A stretch of DNA of 64,000 nt from Solimonas flava DSM 18980 (GTDB lineage: Bacteria; Pseudomonadota; Gammaproteobacteria; Nevskiales; Nevskiaceae): assembly GCF_000426685.1 (NCBI RefSeq), contig NZ_AUFV01000011.1:1-64000 (forward strand). The letters run 5' to 3'. Shown piece after piece: positions 37,913 through 45,906 of this stretch. The notes beneath the pieces were generated by a model, which did no database searches, was not told the origin of the DNA, and was given only the letters and a program-made list of their open reading frames with translations. The translations under genes and the position numbers were made by a program. Each line of letters starts with the position of its first letter. Positions within the stretch are counted from its first letter, which is position 1.

Positions 37913-39325
37913 TTACGCCGTTTCCGCCGCGCGTGGCGCCTCGGCCGCGATGCCCACCGCTGCTTCGAGCTCGTCGAGCGCTTCGCCGGCGTAGACCGAC
38001 AGGCGCTGCATGCTCGGCAGCGTATCGCGACAGCCGGTGAAGCCGACGTTGAACTGGCCGGCATAGCTGACCGCGGTGATGTTCAGCGCCTGCCCGTGCG
38101 CCAGCAGCGATACCGGGTACATCTGCTCCATGCGCGCGCCGTTGAAGTACAGCGGCCGGTCAGGCCCCGGCACGTTCGACACCGTCAGATTGAACATCGG
38201 ACGCAGGTGGCCGCCGAGACCGGACAGCAGCTGCGCCATGAACGGCGCCATGAACAGCGCCGTGTAATTGTCGATGTCGGCCTTGTGCAGCTGCTGCAGA
38301 TGCTCCTTGGCACGCTGCGCGGACTCGTGGATCGCGCGCACGCGCTCGAGCGGATCGGCGATGTGCGTGTTGAGGTTGGCGATGATGAAGCTGATCGCGT
38401 TGCCGGCGCCCTGGTCGTCGGCCGGCCGCACCGAGACCGGCACGCCGGCGGTCAGCGGCTTGTCCGGCAATGCGCCGATCTCGCCAAGGTAGCGCCGCAT
38501 CGAAGCGGCGCAGACCTCGAGGAACACGTCGTTGACGGTGACCCCGGCGGCCTTGGCGATGCGGCGCACGCGCTCCAGCGAGTAGTGCTGCGTGGCGAAG
38601 CGGCGCTGGCCGGAGATCTTGCCGTTGAAGGCCGAGCGCGGTCCGCTGAACGGCAGCGCCCAGTCCTTGTCCTCGTGGCGGACCGCCTCGCGCAGCAGCT
38701 CGCCGAACGCGCGCGTCACGCCGGGCACGGTGCGCAGCTGCGTGCGCACCCCGTCGACCACGGCCTGCAGCGGCGTCTCGGCCGCCGGCCGCGCGGCGCC
38801 GCGGCTGCCGGCGCCGACCGACCACGGCGGACGCAGATCGCGCGCGTCCGGATCGGGCGAGAGCATGCGCGCCAGCATGCGCATGCCGCCGATGCCGTCG
38901 ACCAGCGAGTGATGCATCTTCATGTACAACGCGAAGCGGCGGTTCTCGAGCCCCTCGATCAGATGGCACTCCCACAGCGGGCGGCCGAAATCCATCGGGT
39001 TGGAATGCAGGCGCGAGATCAGCACGCCGAGCTCACGCTCGCCGCCGGGCTGCGGCAGCGCCGAATGGCGGAAGTGATATTCGAGGTCGATCTGCCGGTC
39101 TTCTTCCCAGGCCGGCAGCAGAAAGCGCAGGCCCGGCGCGACCAGGCGCAGATTGAACGGGTAGGCGAACTCGCGCGCCGCGCGGAAGCGTTCGACCTGC
39201 TTCTTGAGGAATTGCGGACCGGCCTTGGCCGGCAGCGAGAAGATCGCCAGGCAGCCGACCTGCATCGGCGTCGCGCGCGTGTCGACATACAGCCACGCGG
39301 CGTCGAGCGGCTTCAAGGGCTTCAT
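37913..39325 (-). CDS. WS/DGAT-family wax ester synthase / diacylglycerol acyltransferase
   Basis: Transfers acyl groups from acyl-CoA to fatty alcohols or diacylglycerol to make storage lipids. The 470-residue protein has the catalytic HHSLVDG motif (138-144). It also has the N-terminal LDAAWLYVDTRATPMQVG and C-terminal FNLTVSNVPGP segments typical of the family. GGAGGAG sits just upstream of the ATG at 39325; the longer frame is rejected. It is divergent from an aldehyde dehydrogenase gene, which fits alkane or fatty-alcohol metabolism, but the substrate preference cannot be read. Confidence 0.92.
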   Translation of the reverse strand: MKPLKPLDAAWLYVDTRATPMQVGCLAIFSLPAKAGPQFLKKQVERFRAAREFAYPFNLRLVAPGLRFLLPAWEEDRQIDLEYHFRHSALPQPGGERELGVLISRLHSNPMDFGRPLWECHLIEGLENRRFALYMKMHHSLVDGIGGMRMLARMLSPDPDARDLRPPWSVGAGSRGAARPAAETPLQAVVDGVRTQLRTVPGVTRAFGELLREAVRHEDKDWALPFSGPRSAFNGKISGQRRFATQHYSLERVRRIAKAAGVTVNDVFLEVCAASMRRYLGEIGALPDKPLTAGVPVSVRPADDQGAGNAISFIIANLNTHIADPLERVRAIHESAQRAKEHLQQLHKADIDNYTALFMAPFMAQLLSGLGGHLRPMFNLTVSNVPGPDRPLYFNGARMEQMYPVSLLAHGQALNITAVSYAGQFNVGFTGCRDTLPSMQRLSVYAGEALDELEAAVGIAAEAPRAAETA

Positions 39326-39450
39326 GGAACTCCTCCGTTTCTCGTTATGCGCGCAGTTTAGGCGGCCGGTGGCGGCGCGCCCAGCGTCACGGCGAGATCG
39401 CCGCTGGCGGCAAGGCCAATTGGCGCGCGCGGTCATGCCGCGGCAGGCAC

Positions 39451-39483
39451 GAACGCCTATACTCCGGCGATAAACGGGCGTTC
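39451..39483 (+). promoter_or_regulatory. Inverted repeat over a -10 element upstream of the aldehyde dehydrogenase gene
   Basis: GAACGCC (39451-39457) and GGCGTTC (39477-39483) form a perfect inverted repeat with a 19-nt spacer. TATACT (39458-39463) lies directly inside the left arm as a good -10 hexamer. The arrangement suggests a repressor operator in the divergent region. The -35 is weak. Confidence 0.45.
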
Positions 39484-39530
39484 AATTCCGCCCGGCCAGC
39501 TTTTCACATCGGGACCTCTGGAGTGCAGTC

Positions 39531-40985
39531 ATGAACACGGTCGTTTCCTACCTGCCCAACGCCGCCGGCGCCGCCGCCGATCCGGGCAGCGCCATCCGCC
39601 ATGCCTTCGATGCCCAGTGGGCGACCGCGCTGCGCCTGCGCAGCTCGACGGCCAGGGAACGCATCGCCAAGATCCAGCGCCTGCTCGACGCCGTGCTGGC
39701 GCATCGCGAAGCGTTCTACGAGGCCGGCTACAAGGACTTCAAGAAGCCGCCCGCCGAGGTCGACCTCACGGAAGTGCTGCCGGTCGTCGCCGAGGCCAAG
39801 CACGCCATGCGCGCGCTCAAGGGCTGGATGAAGCCGATGCGGGTGTGGCCGTCGCGCATGACGCTCGGCACCAAGAGCTGGATCCAGTACGAACCGAAGG
39901 GCCGCTGCCTGATCGTCTCGCCGTGGAACTACCCGGTGAACCTGACGTTCGGTCCGCTGGTGTCGGCGATCGCCGCCGGCAACACGGCGATCCTCAAGCC
40001 TTCGGAAATGACGCCGAACCTGTCGGGCCTGATGGCGAAGATCGTCCGCGAAATCTTCCCGGCCGACGAAGTAGCCGTGTTCGAGGGCGACGTCGCCGTG
40101 TCGACGGCGCTGCTCGCGCTGCCGTTCGATCACATCTTCTTCACCGGCTCGCCGGCGATCGGCAAGGTGGTGATGGCCGCCGCCGCCCGGCACCTGACCT
40201 CGGTCACGCTCGAACTCGGCGGCAAATCGCCGACCATCGTCGACGAGTCGGCCGATCTCAAGTCGGCGGCTCGCACGAGCATGTGGGGCAAGTACACCAA
40301 CAACGGCCAGACCTGCATCGCGCCCGACCACATCTACGTGCACGAAGCGGTCAAGGACAAGTTCGTCGCCGAATGCGTCGCCGTGCTCAAGGCCAGCTAC
40401 GGCGACACCGCCAGCGCGCAGATGCAGAGCGGCAGCCTCGCGCGCGTCGTCAACCAGCGCCACACGCAGCGCATCGCCGGCCTGCTCAACGACGCCCGCG
40501 AGCGCGGCGCGCGCGTGCTGTTCGGCGGCGAGGTCAACGAAGGCGAGTGCTTCGTCCAGCCGACCCTGATCGACAGCATCCCGGCCGACGCCAAGATCCA
40601 GAGCGAGGAAATCTTCGGACCGCTGCTGCCGGTGATCGGCTACCGCGAGCTCGACGAAGTGATCGCCGAAATCAACGCCCAGCCCAAGCCGCTGGCGCTC
40701 TACATCTGGAGCAAGCGCGAGGCGAACATCGAGCGCGTGCTCAAGAACACCACGGCCGGCGGCACCTGCATCAACCACGTCGTCATGCAGTACGCGCAGG
40801 GCAACCTGCCGTTCGGCGGCGTCAACAACTCCGGCATCGGCTCGGCGCACGGCATCTTCGGCTTCAAGGCTTTCTCGCACGAGCGCGCCGTGGTGCGCAC
40901 GCGCTTCAACCTGGCGACGATGCTGTATCCGCCGTACGGCGAGAAGACGCGCAAGCTGCTGAGCCTGATGATCAAGACGCAGTAG
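39531..40985 (+). CDS. Aldehyde dehydrogenase family protein (coniferyl/fatty-aldehyde type)
   Basis: NAD(P)-dependent aldehyde dehydrogenase of 484 residues. It has the oxyanion Asn in PWNYPVNL (131-138), general-base Glu228 in LELGGKSP and nucleophile Cys262 in NNGQTCIAPD. The lack of an extra C-terminal dimer arm and the sequence flavour place it with ALDH3-like or coniferyl-aldehyde dehydrogenases rather than betaine-type enzymes. It is divergent from the WS/DGAT gene, so long-chain aldehydes are a sensible substrate guess. A TATACT -10 within an inverted repeat lies about 70 nt upstream, and a strong terminator follows. Confidence 0.92.
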   Translation: MNTVVSYLPNAAGAAADPGSAIRHAFDAQWATALRLRSSTARERIAKIQRLLDAVLAHREAFYEAGYKDFKKPPAEVDLTEVLPVVAEAKHAMRALKGWMKPMRVWPSRMTLGTKSWIQYEPKGRCLIVSPWNYPVNLTFGPLVSAIAAGNTAILKPSEMTPNLSGLMAKIVREIFPADEVAVFEGDVAVSTALLALPFDHIFFTGSPAIGKVVMAAAARHLTSVTLELGGKSPTIVDESADLKSAARTSMWGKYTNNGQTCIAPDHIYVHEAVKDKFVAECVAVLKASYGDTASAQMQSGSLARVVNQRHTQRIAGLLNDARERGARVLFGGEVNEGECFVQPTLIDSIPADAKIQSEEIFGPLLPVIGYRELDEVIAEINAQPKPLALYIWSKREANIERVLKNTTAGGTCINHVVMQYAQGNLPFGGVNNSGIGSAHGIFGFKAFSHERAVVRTRFNLATMLYPPYGEKTRKLLSLMIKTQ

Positions 40986-41014
40986 GCTCGGCCCGCAGGC
41001 CGACGCGCAGTCCC

Positions 41015-41045
41015 GAAAGGCCGGCAGGTTGCCGGCCTTTTTCGT
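41015..41045 (+). terminator. Intrinsic terminator after the aldehyde dehydrogenase gene
   Basis: Stem GGCCGGC / GCCGGCC with an AGGTT loop, extended by CGAAA / TTTCG and followed by a run of five T. Confidence 0.9.
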
Positions 41046-41157
41046 GCCGTGCGTCCGCCGGTCGGGCCGCGTCCGCCGCCGGGAGCACGCCGTGCGGCGG
41101 CCGACGACGGAGGGTCTAGCATGGCCCGCGCACCTTCCGCCGCCGGAGCTTTGCCGC

Positions 41158-42204
41158 ATGGGCGCCCCCGCACCCCTGCCCGTCCTGCGCTTCTCGACCG
41201 AGGGCCTGCGCGAACGCGAGGCCTTCGACGCCTGGCACGACGCGGCCGCCGTCATCTTCGACACCGATCGCGAAACACCCCGGCGCGGCTTCGCGGCCGC
41301 CATCACCGCCTACCACGCCGGCGAGTTCGTCATCAGCGATACCCGCTTCGGCGCGCAGCGTTTCGAGCGCCCGCTGCGCAAGCTGCGCGCCGACGGCCTC
41401 GATCACTTCCTGATCCAGCTCTACCGCCGCGGCGGCTATGCCGGCCGCAGCGGCGACGACACGCTGCAGGTCCGCCCCGGCGAGCTCAGCGTCCTCGACC
41501 TGTCGCGCCCGATCAGCACGCGGGCATCGAGCGCCGAAACGGTCTCGCTGGTCATCCCGCGCCGCCTGCTCGAGGGCTGCGTCGACGTCGATACGCTGCA
41601 CGGCAGCGTGCTGTCCGGCGCACGCGCGGATCTGCTCGGCGACTATCTCACGGCGTTGCTGCGGCGGATGCCGGAACTGGCCTGCGAGGACGTGGCCAGC
41701 GTGGTCCGCGCCACCGGCGAACTGCTCGCGGCACTGCTGGCGCCTTCGGCCGACAACGTGGCGCGCGCCCGCGATCCGCTGCGCGCGCTCACGCTCGAAC
41801 GGGCACGGCGCCACATCGAACAGCATTTGTGCTCGCCGCAGCTGGGAGCCGACACGCTCTGCGCGGCGCTCGGCATCTCGCGCGCCACCCTGTACCGGCT
41901 GTTCGATGCCAGCGGCGGCGTGCAGGCCTACATCCGCAAGCGGCGCCTGCAGCGCGTGCGCGACGCCCTGCTCGACCCGCGGGAACAGCGCCATATCGCG
42001 ACGCTCGCCTACGCGCATGGCTTCGCCAGCGAGGCGCACTTCTGCCGTGCGTTCCGCCGGCTGTTCGGACTGGCACCGGGCGAGCTGCGTCAGGCGCGGC
42101 ACAAGACCCCGGACCCGCGCCGGCATGACGCGCAGGCGCCGGACGACGGCGTCCGCCTGCAAGGCTGGGTCCACAGCCTCGCCGAGCCGGCGCCGCCCCG
42201 CTGA
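41158..42204 (+). CDS. AraC family transcriptional regulator
   Basis: A 348-residue regulator. The N-terminal AraC-binding-like domain (about 10-200, with SVLDLSRPI) resembles that of NahR-unrelated XylS/FeaR-type proteins. The C-terminal pair of helix-turn-helix motifs (about 225-325) includes LGADTLCAALGISRATLYRLF and HIATLAYAHGFASEAHFCRAF. The ATG at 41158 is chosen because the open frame further up runs through the terminator of the preceding gene. The aldehyde dehydrogenase 170 nt upstream is a possible target, but nothing in the sequence proves it. Confidence 0.9.
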   Translation: MGAPAPLPVLRFSTEGLREREAFDAWHDAAAVIFDTDRETPRRGFAAAITAYHAGEFVISDTRFGAQRFERPLRKLRADGLDHFLIQLYRRGGYAGRSGDDTLQVRPGELSVLDLSRPISTRASSAETVSLVIPRRLLEGCVDVDTLHGSVLSGARADLLGDYLTALLRRMPELACEDVASVVRATGELLAALLAPSADNVARARDPLRALTLERARRHIEQHLCSPQLGADTLCAALGISRATLYRLFDASGGVQAYIRKRRLQRVRDALLDPREQRHIATLAYAHGFASEAHFCRAFRRLFGLAPGELRQARHKTPDPRRHDAQAPDDGVRLQGWVHSLAEPAPPR

Positions 42205-42224
42205 AGGCCGGCGCCGAGCGCCCG

Positions 42225-42251
42225 AAAAAAAGGGGCCGTCCCGACCCCCTT
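42225..42251 (-). terminator. Minus-strand intrinsic terminator (for the small membrane ORF)
   Basis: On the minus strand AAGGGG, a 10-nt loop and CCCCTT form a stem whose right arm runs into a tract of seven T (42225-42231). The plus strand lacks such a tract, so it acts leftward, consistent with a transcribed gene at 42281-42403. Confidence 0.65.
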
Positions 42252-42280
42252 CCCTACGTCCCCACCGCCCCCCGGCGGCG

Positions 42281-42403
42281 TCACGCCAGCCGGTGCCAGA
42301 CCCAGACGCTGAGCGCGAGCAGGCCGCAGCCCCAGCCGCACCAGGCGAGCACGCCGCCCCAGTGCACACCGCCGGCCGCAGAGTCGTTGTCGCGCAGGGT
42401 CAT
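42281..42403 (-). CDS. Putative 40-residue single-pass membrane protein
   Basis: Small open frame of 40 codons starting at the ATG at 42403. A charged head MTLRDNDSAAGG is followed by a hydrophobic, Trp-rich helix (about 14-38, with WGGVLAWCGWGCGLL) and a HRLA end. Nearly all codons end in G or C, as in this genome's real genes. A directional terminator with a seven-T tract lies 30 nt downstream. The rest of the 345-nt gap (42205-42549) holds only the promoter side of the acylase gene, including a TATAGT hexamer at 42509-42514. There is no known family. Confidence 0.5.
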   Translation of the reverse strand: MTLRDNDSAAGGVHWGGVLAWCGWGCGLLALSVWVWHRLA

Positions 42404-42549
42404 CGGATCACCGCACAGGAATGTCCCGACACTGTAGGCGCCGCCGACCGCGCCCGGTTGGCCACGCGTCTCAGCCGTCTTGACCGCTCGTCTCAGGCGG
42501 CCCGGCGCTATAGTCGGCCCATAAGACGGATAACGATGGAGGGGACATC

Positions 42550-44991
42550 ATGACTGCGATCCCGACGCTGCGGCGTTCGTTCGCCTGCCTGCCGCTGTGC
42601 GCGGCGCTCCTGCTCGGCGCCTGCGGCGGTGGCGGCGGCGGCGGCGGCGGCGGCGGTGACGGTGACGGCACCGCAAAAGCCTACGACGCGACGATCACGC
42701 GCACCTCGATGGGCATTCCGCATATCCGCGCCAAGGATTTCGCCAGCCTCGGCTACGGCTACGGCTACGCGTTCGCCGAGGACAATCTCTGCGTGCTGCT
42801 CGACGATCTGGTGACGATCCGCGGCGAGCGCTCGCGCTACTTCGGCCCGGACGGCAGCTATACGATCCCGGCCGTGCCGGTCACCGCCAGCAACGTCGAC
42901 AGCGACTTCTTCTGGAAGCTGATGGCGACCGACGCCGTCGTCGCCAATCTGCGCAACACGGCGCGCACCGAGATTCGCGACATGACGCGCGGCTACGTCG
43001 CCGGCTTCAACCGCTACATCGGCGAGCTGAAAGGCGGACAGCACCCGGGCCGGCACCAGGCCTGCGCCACCGCCGGCTATCTGGCGCCGATCAGCGAGGA
43101 CGATCTCTACCGGCGCTACTTCCGCCTCTCGATCATCGCCTCCTCGTCGGTCTTCACCAACGAGATCGCGCAGGCCACGCCGCCGCTGCTGTCGACCGGC
43201 GCGAGCGCCGCGGCGGCCCCGGATCCGCAGCAGCTGAAGACCCTGCTCGAACGCGAGCCGAATGCGCTGAAGGCGTTCACGCACGACAAGGCCTTCGGCA
43301 GCAATATGTACGGCCTCGGCCCGCAGGCGACGCAGGACGGCCAGAGCCTGCTGTTCGGCAACCCGCACTTCCCGTGGAGCGGCACCGAGCGCCTGTACCT
43401 GGTGCATCTGACGATCCCCGGCCAGTTCGACATCATGGGCTCCTCGCTGTACGGCGTGCCGGCCGTGCTGATCGGTTTCAACGACCATCTCGCCTGGAGC
43501 CACACGGTCTCCACCGCCTACCGCTTCACGCTCTATCAGCTGCCGGTCAATCCGCTGAACCCCAAGCAGTACTTCTATGAGGGCCAGCTGGTCGACATGA
43601 CCCCGGTGCCGCTGACGATCGACGTCAGGCAGGCCGACGGCAGCGTCGCGCCGCAGAGCCGCACGCTGTACCGCACGCAGTACGGCCCGGTGCTGGAGAT
43701 GAAGGTCGCCGGCATTCCGGTGCTCGGCTGGGACAACACGCGCGTCTACACGCTGCGCGACGCCAACGCCGAGAACGATCGCCTGATGAACCAGTTCTTC
43801 GCCTGGGACACGGCCGCCAGCCTCGACGAGTTCAAGGCCAAACACGCCGAGGTGCTCGGCGTGCCGTGGGTCAACACGGTCGCCACCGGCCCCGGTCAGG
43901 CGGCGTATTACGGCGATCTCAGCGTCGTCCCGAACGTGCCGGACAGCCTCGTCGCCAGCTGCAAGGCGCCGCTGCTGTCGCCGGTCATCGACAGCGTCGC
44001 GCCGGGCCTGCCGCTGCTGCAGGGCAACCGCGCCGACTGCCAGTGGCTCAACGACGACGATGCACCGGCGCCGGGCATCTTCGGCGCCCAGCATCTGCCG
44101 AAGCTCGAGCGCCAGGACTGGGTCGCCAACATGAACGACAGCTACTGGCTCACCAACCCGGCCGCGCCGCTGACCGGCTACGCGCGCATCATCGGCGACG
44201 AGGACAGCGCGCGCACGCTGCGCACGCGGCTCGGCATCCGGCAGATCCAGCGCCGCCTCGACGGCAGCGACGGCCGCGGCGCGCCCAAATTCACGATGCA
44301 GAACCTGCAGGACGTCGTGCTGTCGGCGGATCTGTACAGCGCCGAACTGGCGCTCGAGGACGTCAAGCGCGATCTGTGCCCGCGCGCCGGCATCTACGAC
44401 ACCAGCGGCGCCTGCGCCGCACTGGCGCGCTGGAACGGCAAAGCAAGCGCCGACGCGATCGGCGCGCCGCTGTGGATCGAGTTCTGGGATCGCGTCGCCG
44501 GCAGCAGCGGCATCTGGAAGAACGCCTACTCGTCGGCCGATCCGGTCGGCACGCCGAACGGCCTGGACACCGCGAAGAGCGCCGTGCGCAAGGCCCTGCA
44601 TGACGCGCAGAGCGCGGTGCAGGATGCCGGACTCGACTTCAACGGCCGCTTCGACACCCAGCAGTTTTCGGCGGTGCACGCCGCCCCGCTGCGCATCCCG
44701 GTGTTCGGCGCCAGCGGCAGCGTCGGGGCGTTCACCGTCGCCGACCACGATGCGCTGACCGCCGCGGGCTATCCGGTCAACTTCGGCAACAGCTACATCC
44801 AGACGGTGACCTGGACCGCGCAGGGCGTGCACGCCGAGGGCTTCGTCACCTATTCGGAATCGACCGATCCGGCCAACCCGCACTACGCCGATTTCACGCA
44901 GCGCTACGCGCAGAAGCAGTGGCTGCGCTTCCCGTTCAGCGACGCCGACATCGCCGCCGACCGGCAATCAGTGCAGCAGATCAGCGAATGA
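42550..44991 (+). CDS. Penicillin-acylase-family Ntn hydrolase, lipoprotein form
   Basis: Secreted amidohydrolase of 813 residues. The signal ends in a lipobox LLGAC and is followed at once by a run of eleven glycines, an odd flexible tether. The Ntn-hydrolase scissile site is Gly250-Ser251 in FGSNMYGLGP; the new N-terminal Ser would be the nucleophile after self-cleavage into alpha (~25 kDa) and beta (~60 kDa) chains. The beta chain holds GNPHFPW and the FNDHLAWSHT segment. Relatives include acyl-homoserine-lactone acylases (PvdQ, QuiP) and aculeacin acylase. Substrate is unknown. Confidence 0.9.
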   Translation: MTAIPTLRRSFACLPLCAALLLGACGGGGGGGGGGGDGDGTAKAYDATITRTSMGIPHIRAKDFASLGYGYGYAFAEDNLCVLLDDLVTIRGERSRYFGPDGSYTIPAVPVTASNVDSDFFWKLMATDAVVANLRNTARTEIRDMTRGYVAGFNRYIGELKGGQHPGRHQACATAGYLAPISEDDLYRRYFRLSIIASSSVFTNEIAQATPPLLSTGASAAAAPDPQQLKTLLEREPNALKAFTHDKAFGSNMYGLGPQATQDGQSLLFGNPHFPWSGTERLYLVHLTIPGQFDIMGSSLYGVPAVLIGFNDHLAWSHTVSTAYRFTLYQLPVNPLNPKQYFYEGQLVDMTPVPLTIDVRQADGSVAPQSRTLYRTQYGPVLEMKVAGIPVLGWDNTRVYTLRDANAENDRLMNQFFAWDTAASLDEFKAKHAEVLGVPWVNTVATGPGQAAYYGDLSVVPNVPDSLVASCKAPLLSPVIDSVAPGLPLLQGNRADCQWLNDDDAPAPGIFGAQHLPKLERQDWVANMNDSYWLTNPAAPLTGYARIIGDEDSARTLRTRLGIRQIQRRLDGSDGRGAPKFTMQNLQDVVLSADLYSAELALEDVKRDLCPRAGIYDTSGACAALARWNGKASADAIGAPLWIEFWDRVAGSSGIWKNAYSSADPVGTPNGLDTAKSAVRKALHDAQSAVQDAGLDFNGRFDTQQFSAVHAAPLRIPVFGASGSVGAFTVADHDALTAAGYPVNFGNSYIQTVTWTAQGVHAEGFVTYSESTDPANPHYADFTQRYAQKQWLRFPFSDADIAADRQSVQQISE

Positions 44992-44999
44992 TCGGTAAT

Positions 45000-45025
45000 G
45001 GCGCCGGGCCGCACGGCCCGGCGCC
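45000..45025. terminator. Hairpin after the acylase gene
   Basis: Perfect 11-bp stem GGCGCCGGGCC / GGCCCGGCGCC with a 4-nt loop, 8 nt past the stop. There is no T-run. Confidence 0.65.
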
Positions 45026-45056
45026 ATCGCCGCCGCGGGATCGGTGCGGCCGGCGC

Positions 45057-45084
45057 TTGGCTTGGCACGGCGCGGCCGCATAAT
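45057..45084 (+). promoter_or_regulatory. Promoter of the EEP-cardiolipin synthase pair
   Basis: TTGGCT (45057-45062), a 16-nt spacer and CATAAT (45079-45084), with the GGAGA ribosome site and ATG following within 22 nt. Confidence 0.5.
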
Positions 45085-45105
45085 GGCGGCGGAGACCTGT
45101 TACCC

Positions 45106-45906
45106 ATGACGATTCCCGAACCGGCGGCCGACGACCCGAGCCAGCGTCCGGCGGCGACTGCCGCCGACCGCCTGCGTGTGCTGACGCTGAACATCCAGGT
45201 CGGCATGCAGACCGCGCATTACGGCCATTACGTGACCGGCGCCTGGCGTCACGTGCTGCCGTCGCGCGGCGTCCGCGACAACCTCGACCGCATCGCCGAG
45301 CTGGCCTCGCACTTCGACCTCGTCGCGCTGCAGGAAGCCGACGCCGGCAGCCTGCGCACCGCGCAGCTCAATCAGGTCGAATACCTCGCCGCCAAGGCCG
45401 GCCTGCAGCACTGGCAGCTCGCGGTCAACCGCAACCTGCGCCCGTTCGCGCAGCACTGTCTGGGCTTCCTGTCTCGTCATCCGCTGCTCGACATCGAGCA
45501 TCACGCGCTGCCGGGCCGCGTGCCTGGCCGCGGCGCGCTCGCGGCGACGCTGGCGCAGCCCGGCTACGACCCGCTGCGCGTGGTCGTCGCGCATCTGGCG
45601 CTGAGCCGCGCGTCGCGTCAGGTCCAGCTCGACTATCTCGCCCAGCTCGTGCCGCAGAAGCGGGAGCTGCTGCTGCTCGGCGACCTCAACTGCGAAACCA
45701 ACGAGCTGCTGCAGCACTCGCCGCTGCGCGACATCGGCCTGCAGCCGGTCAGCGGCGCCCCCACCTTCCCGAGCTGGAAACCGCAGCGCCGGCTCGATCA
45801 CGTACTGGCGACGCCGGGTCTGCGCGTCGCCCACAGCCACGTCGTGCCGACGCCGCTGTCGGACCATCTCGCCGTCGCCGTCGAACTGCACCTGCCGCCG
45901 GCATGA
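45106..45906 (+). CDS. Endonuclease/exonuclease/phosphatase (EEP) family protein, YbhP-like
   Basis: A 266-residue protein of the EEP superfamily, which includes DNases, sphingomyelinases and inositol phosphatases. Visible motifs are TLNIQVG (metal Asn), ALQEAD (metal Glu), LLGDLNCE, RRLDHVLAT and the terminal SDHLAVAVEL (catalytic His). No signal peptide is obvious. Its stop overlaps the next ATG by 4 nt (ATGA), coupling it to the cardiolipin synthase. In E. coli ybhP is the neighbour of clsB, so a phospholipid-related role is likely. Confidence 0.88.
   Translation: MTIPEPAADDPSQRPAATAADRLRVLTLNIQVGMQTAHYGHYVTGAWRHVLPSRGVRDNLDRIAELASHFDLVALQEADAGSLRTAQLNQVEYLAAKAGLQHWQLAVNRNLRPFAQHCLGFLSRHPLLDIEHHALPGRVPGRGALAATLAQPGYDPLRVVVAHLALSRASRQVQLDYLAQLVPQKRELLLLGDLNCETNELLQHSPLRDIGLQPVSGAPTFPSWKPQRRLDHVLATPGLRVAHSHVVPTPLSDHLAVAVELHLPPA

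Noticed and set aside
42508-44967. An 819-codon minus-strand open frame opposite the acylase gene
   Set aside because: The acylase carries the lipobox and Ntn motifs; the antisense product is low-complexity Arg/Val/Ala sequence.
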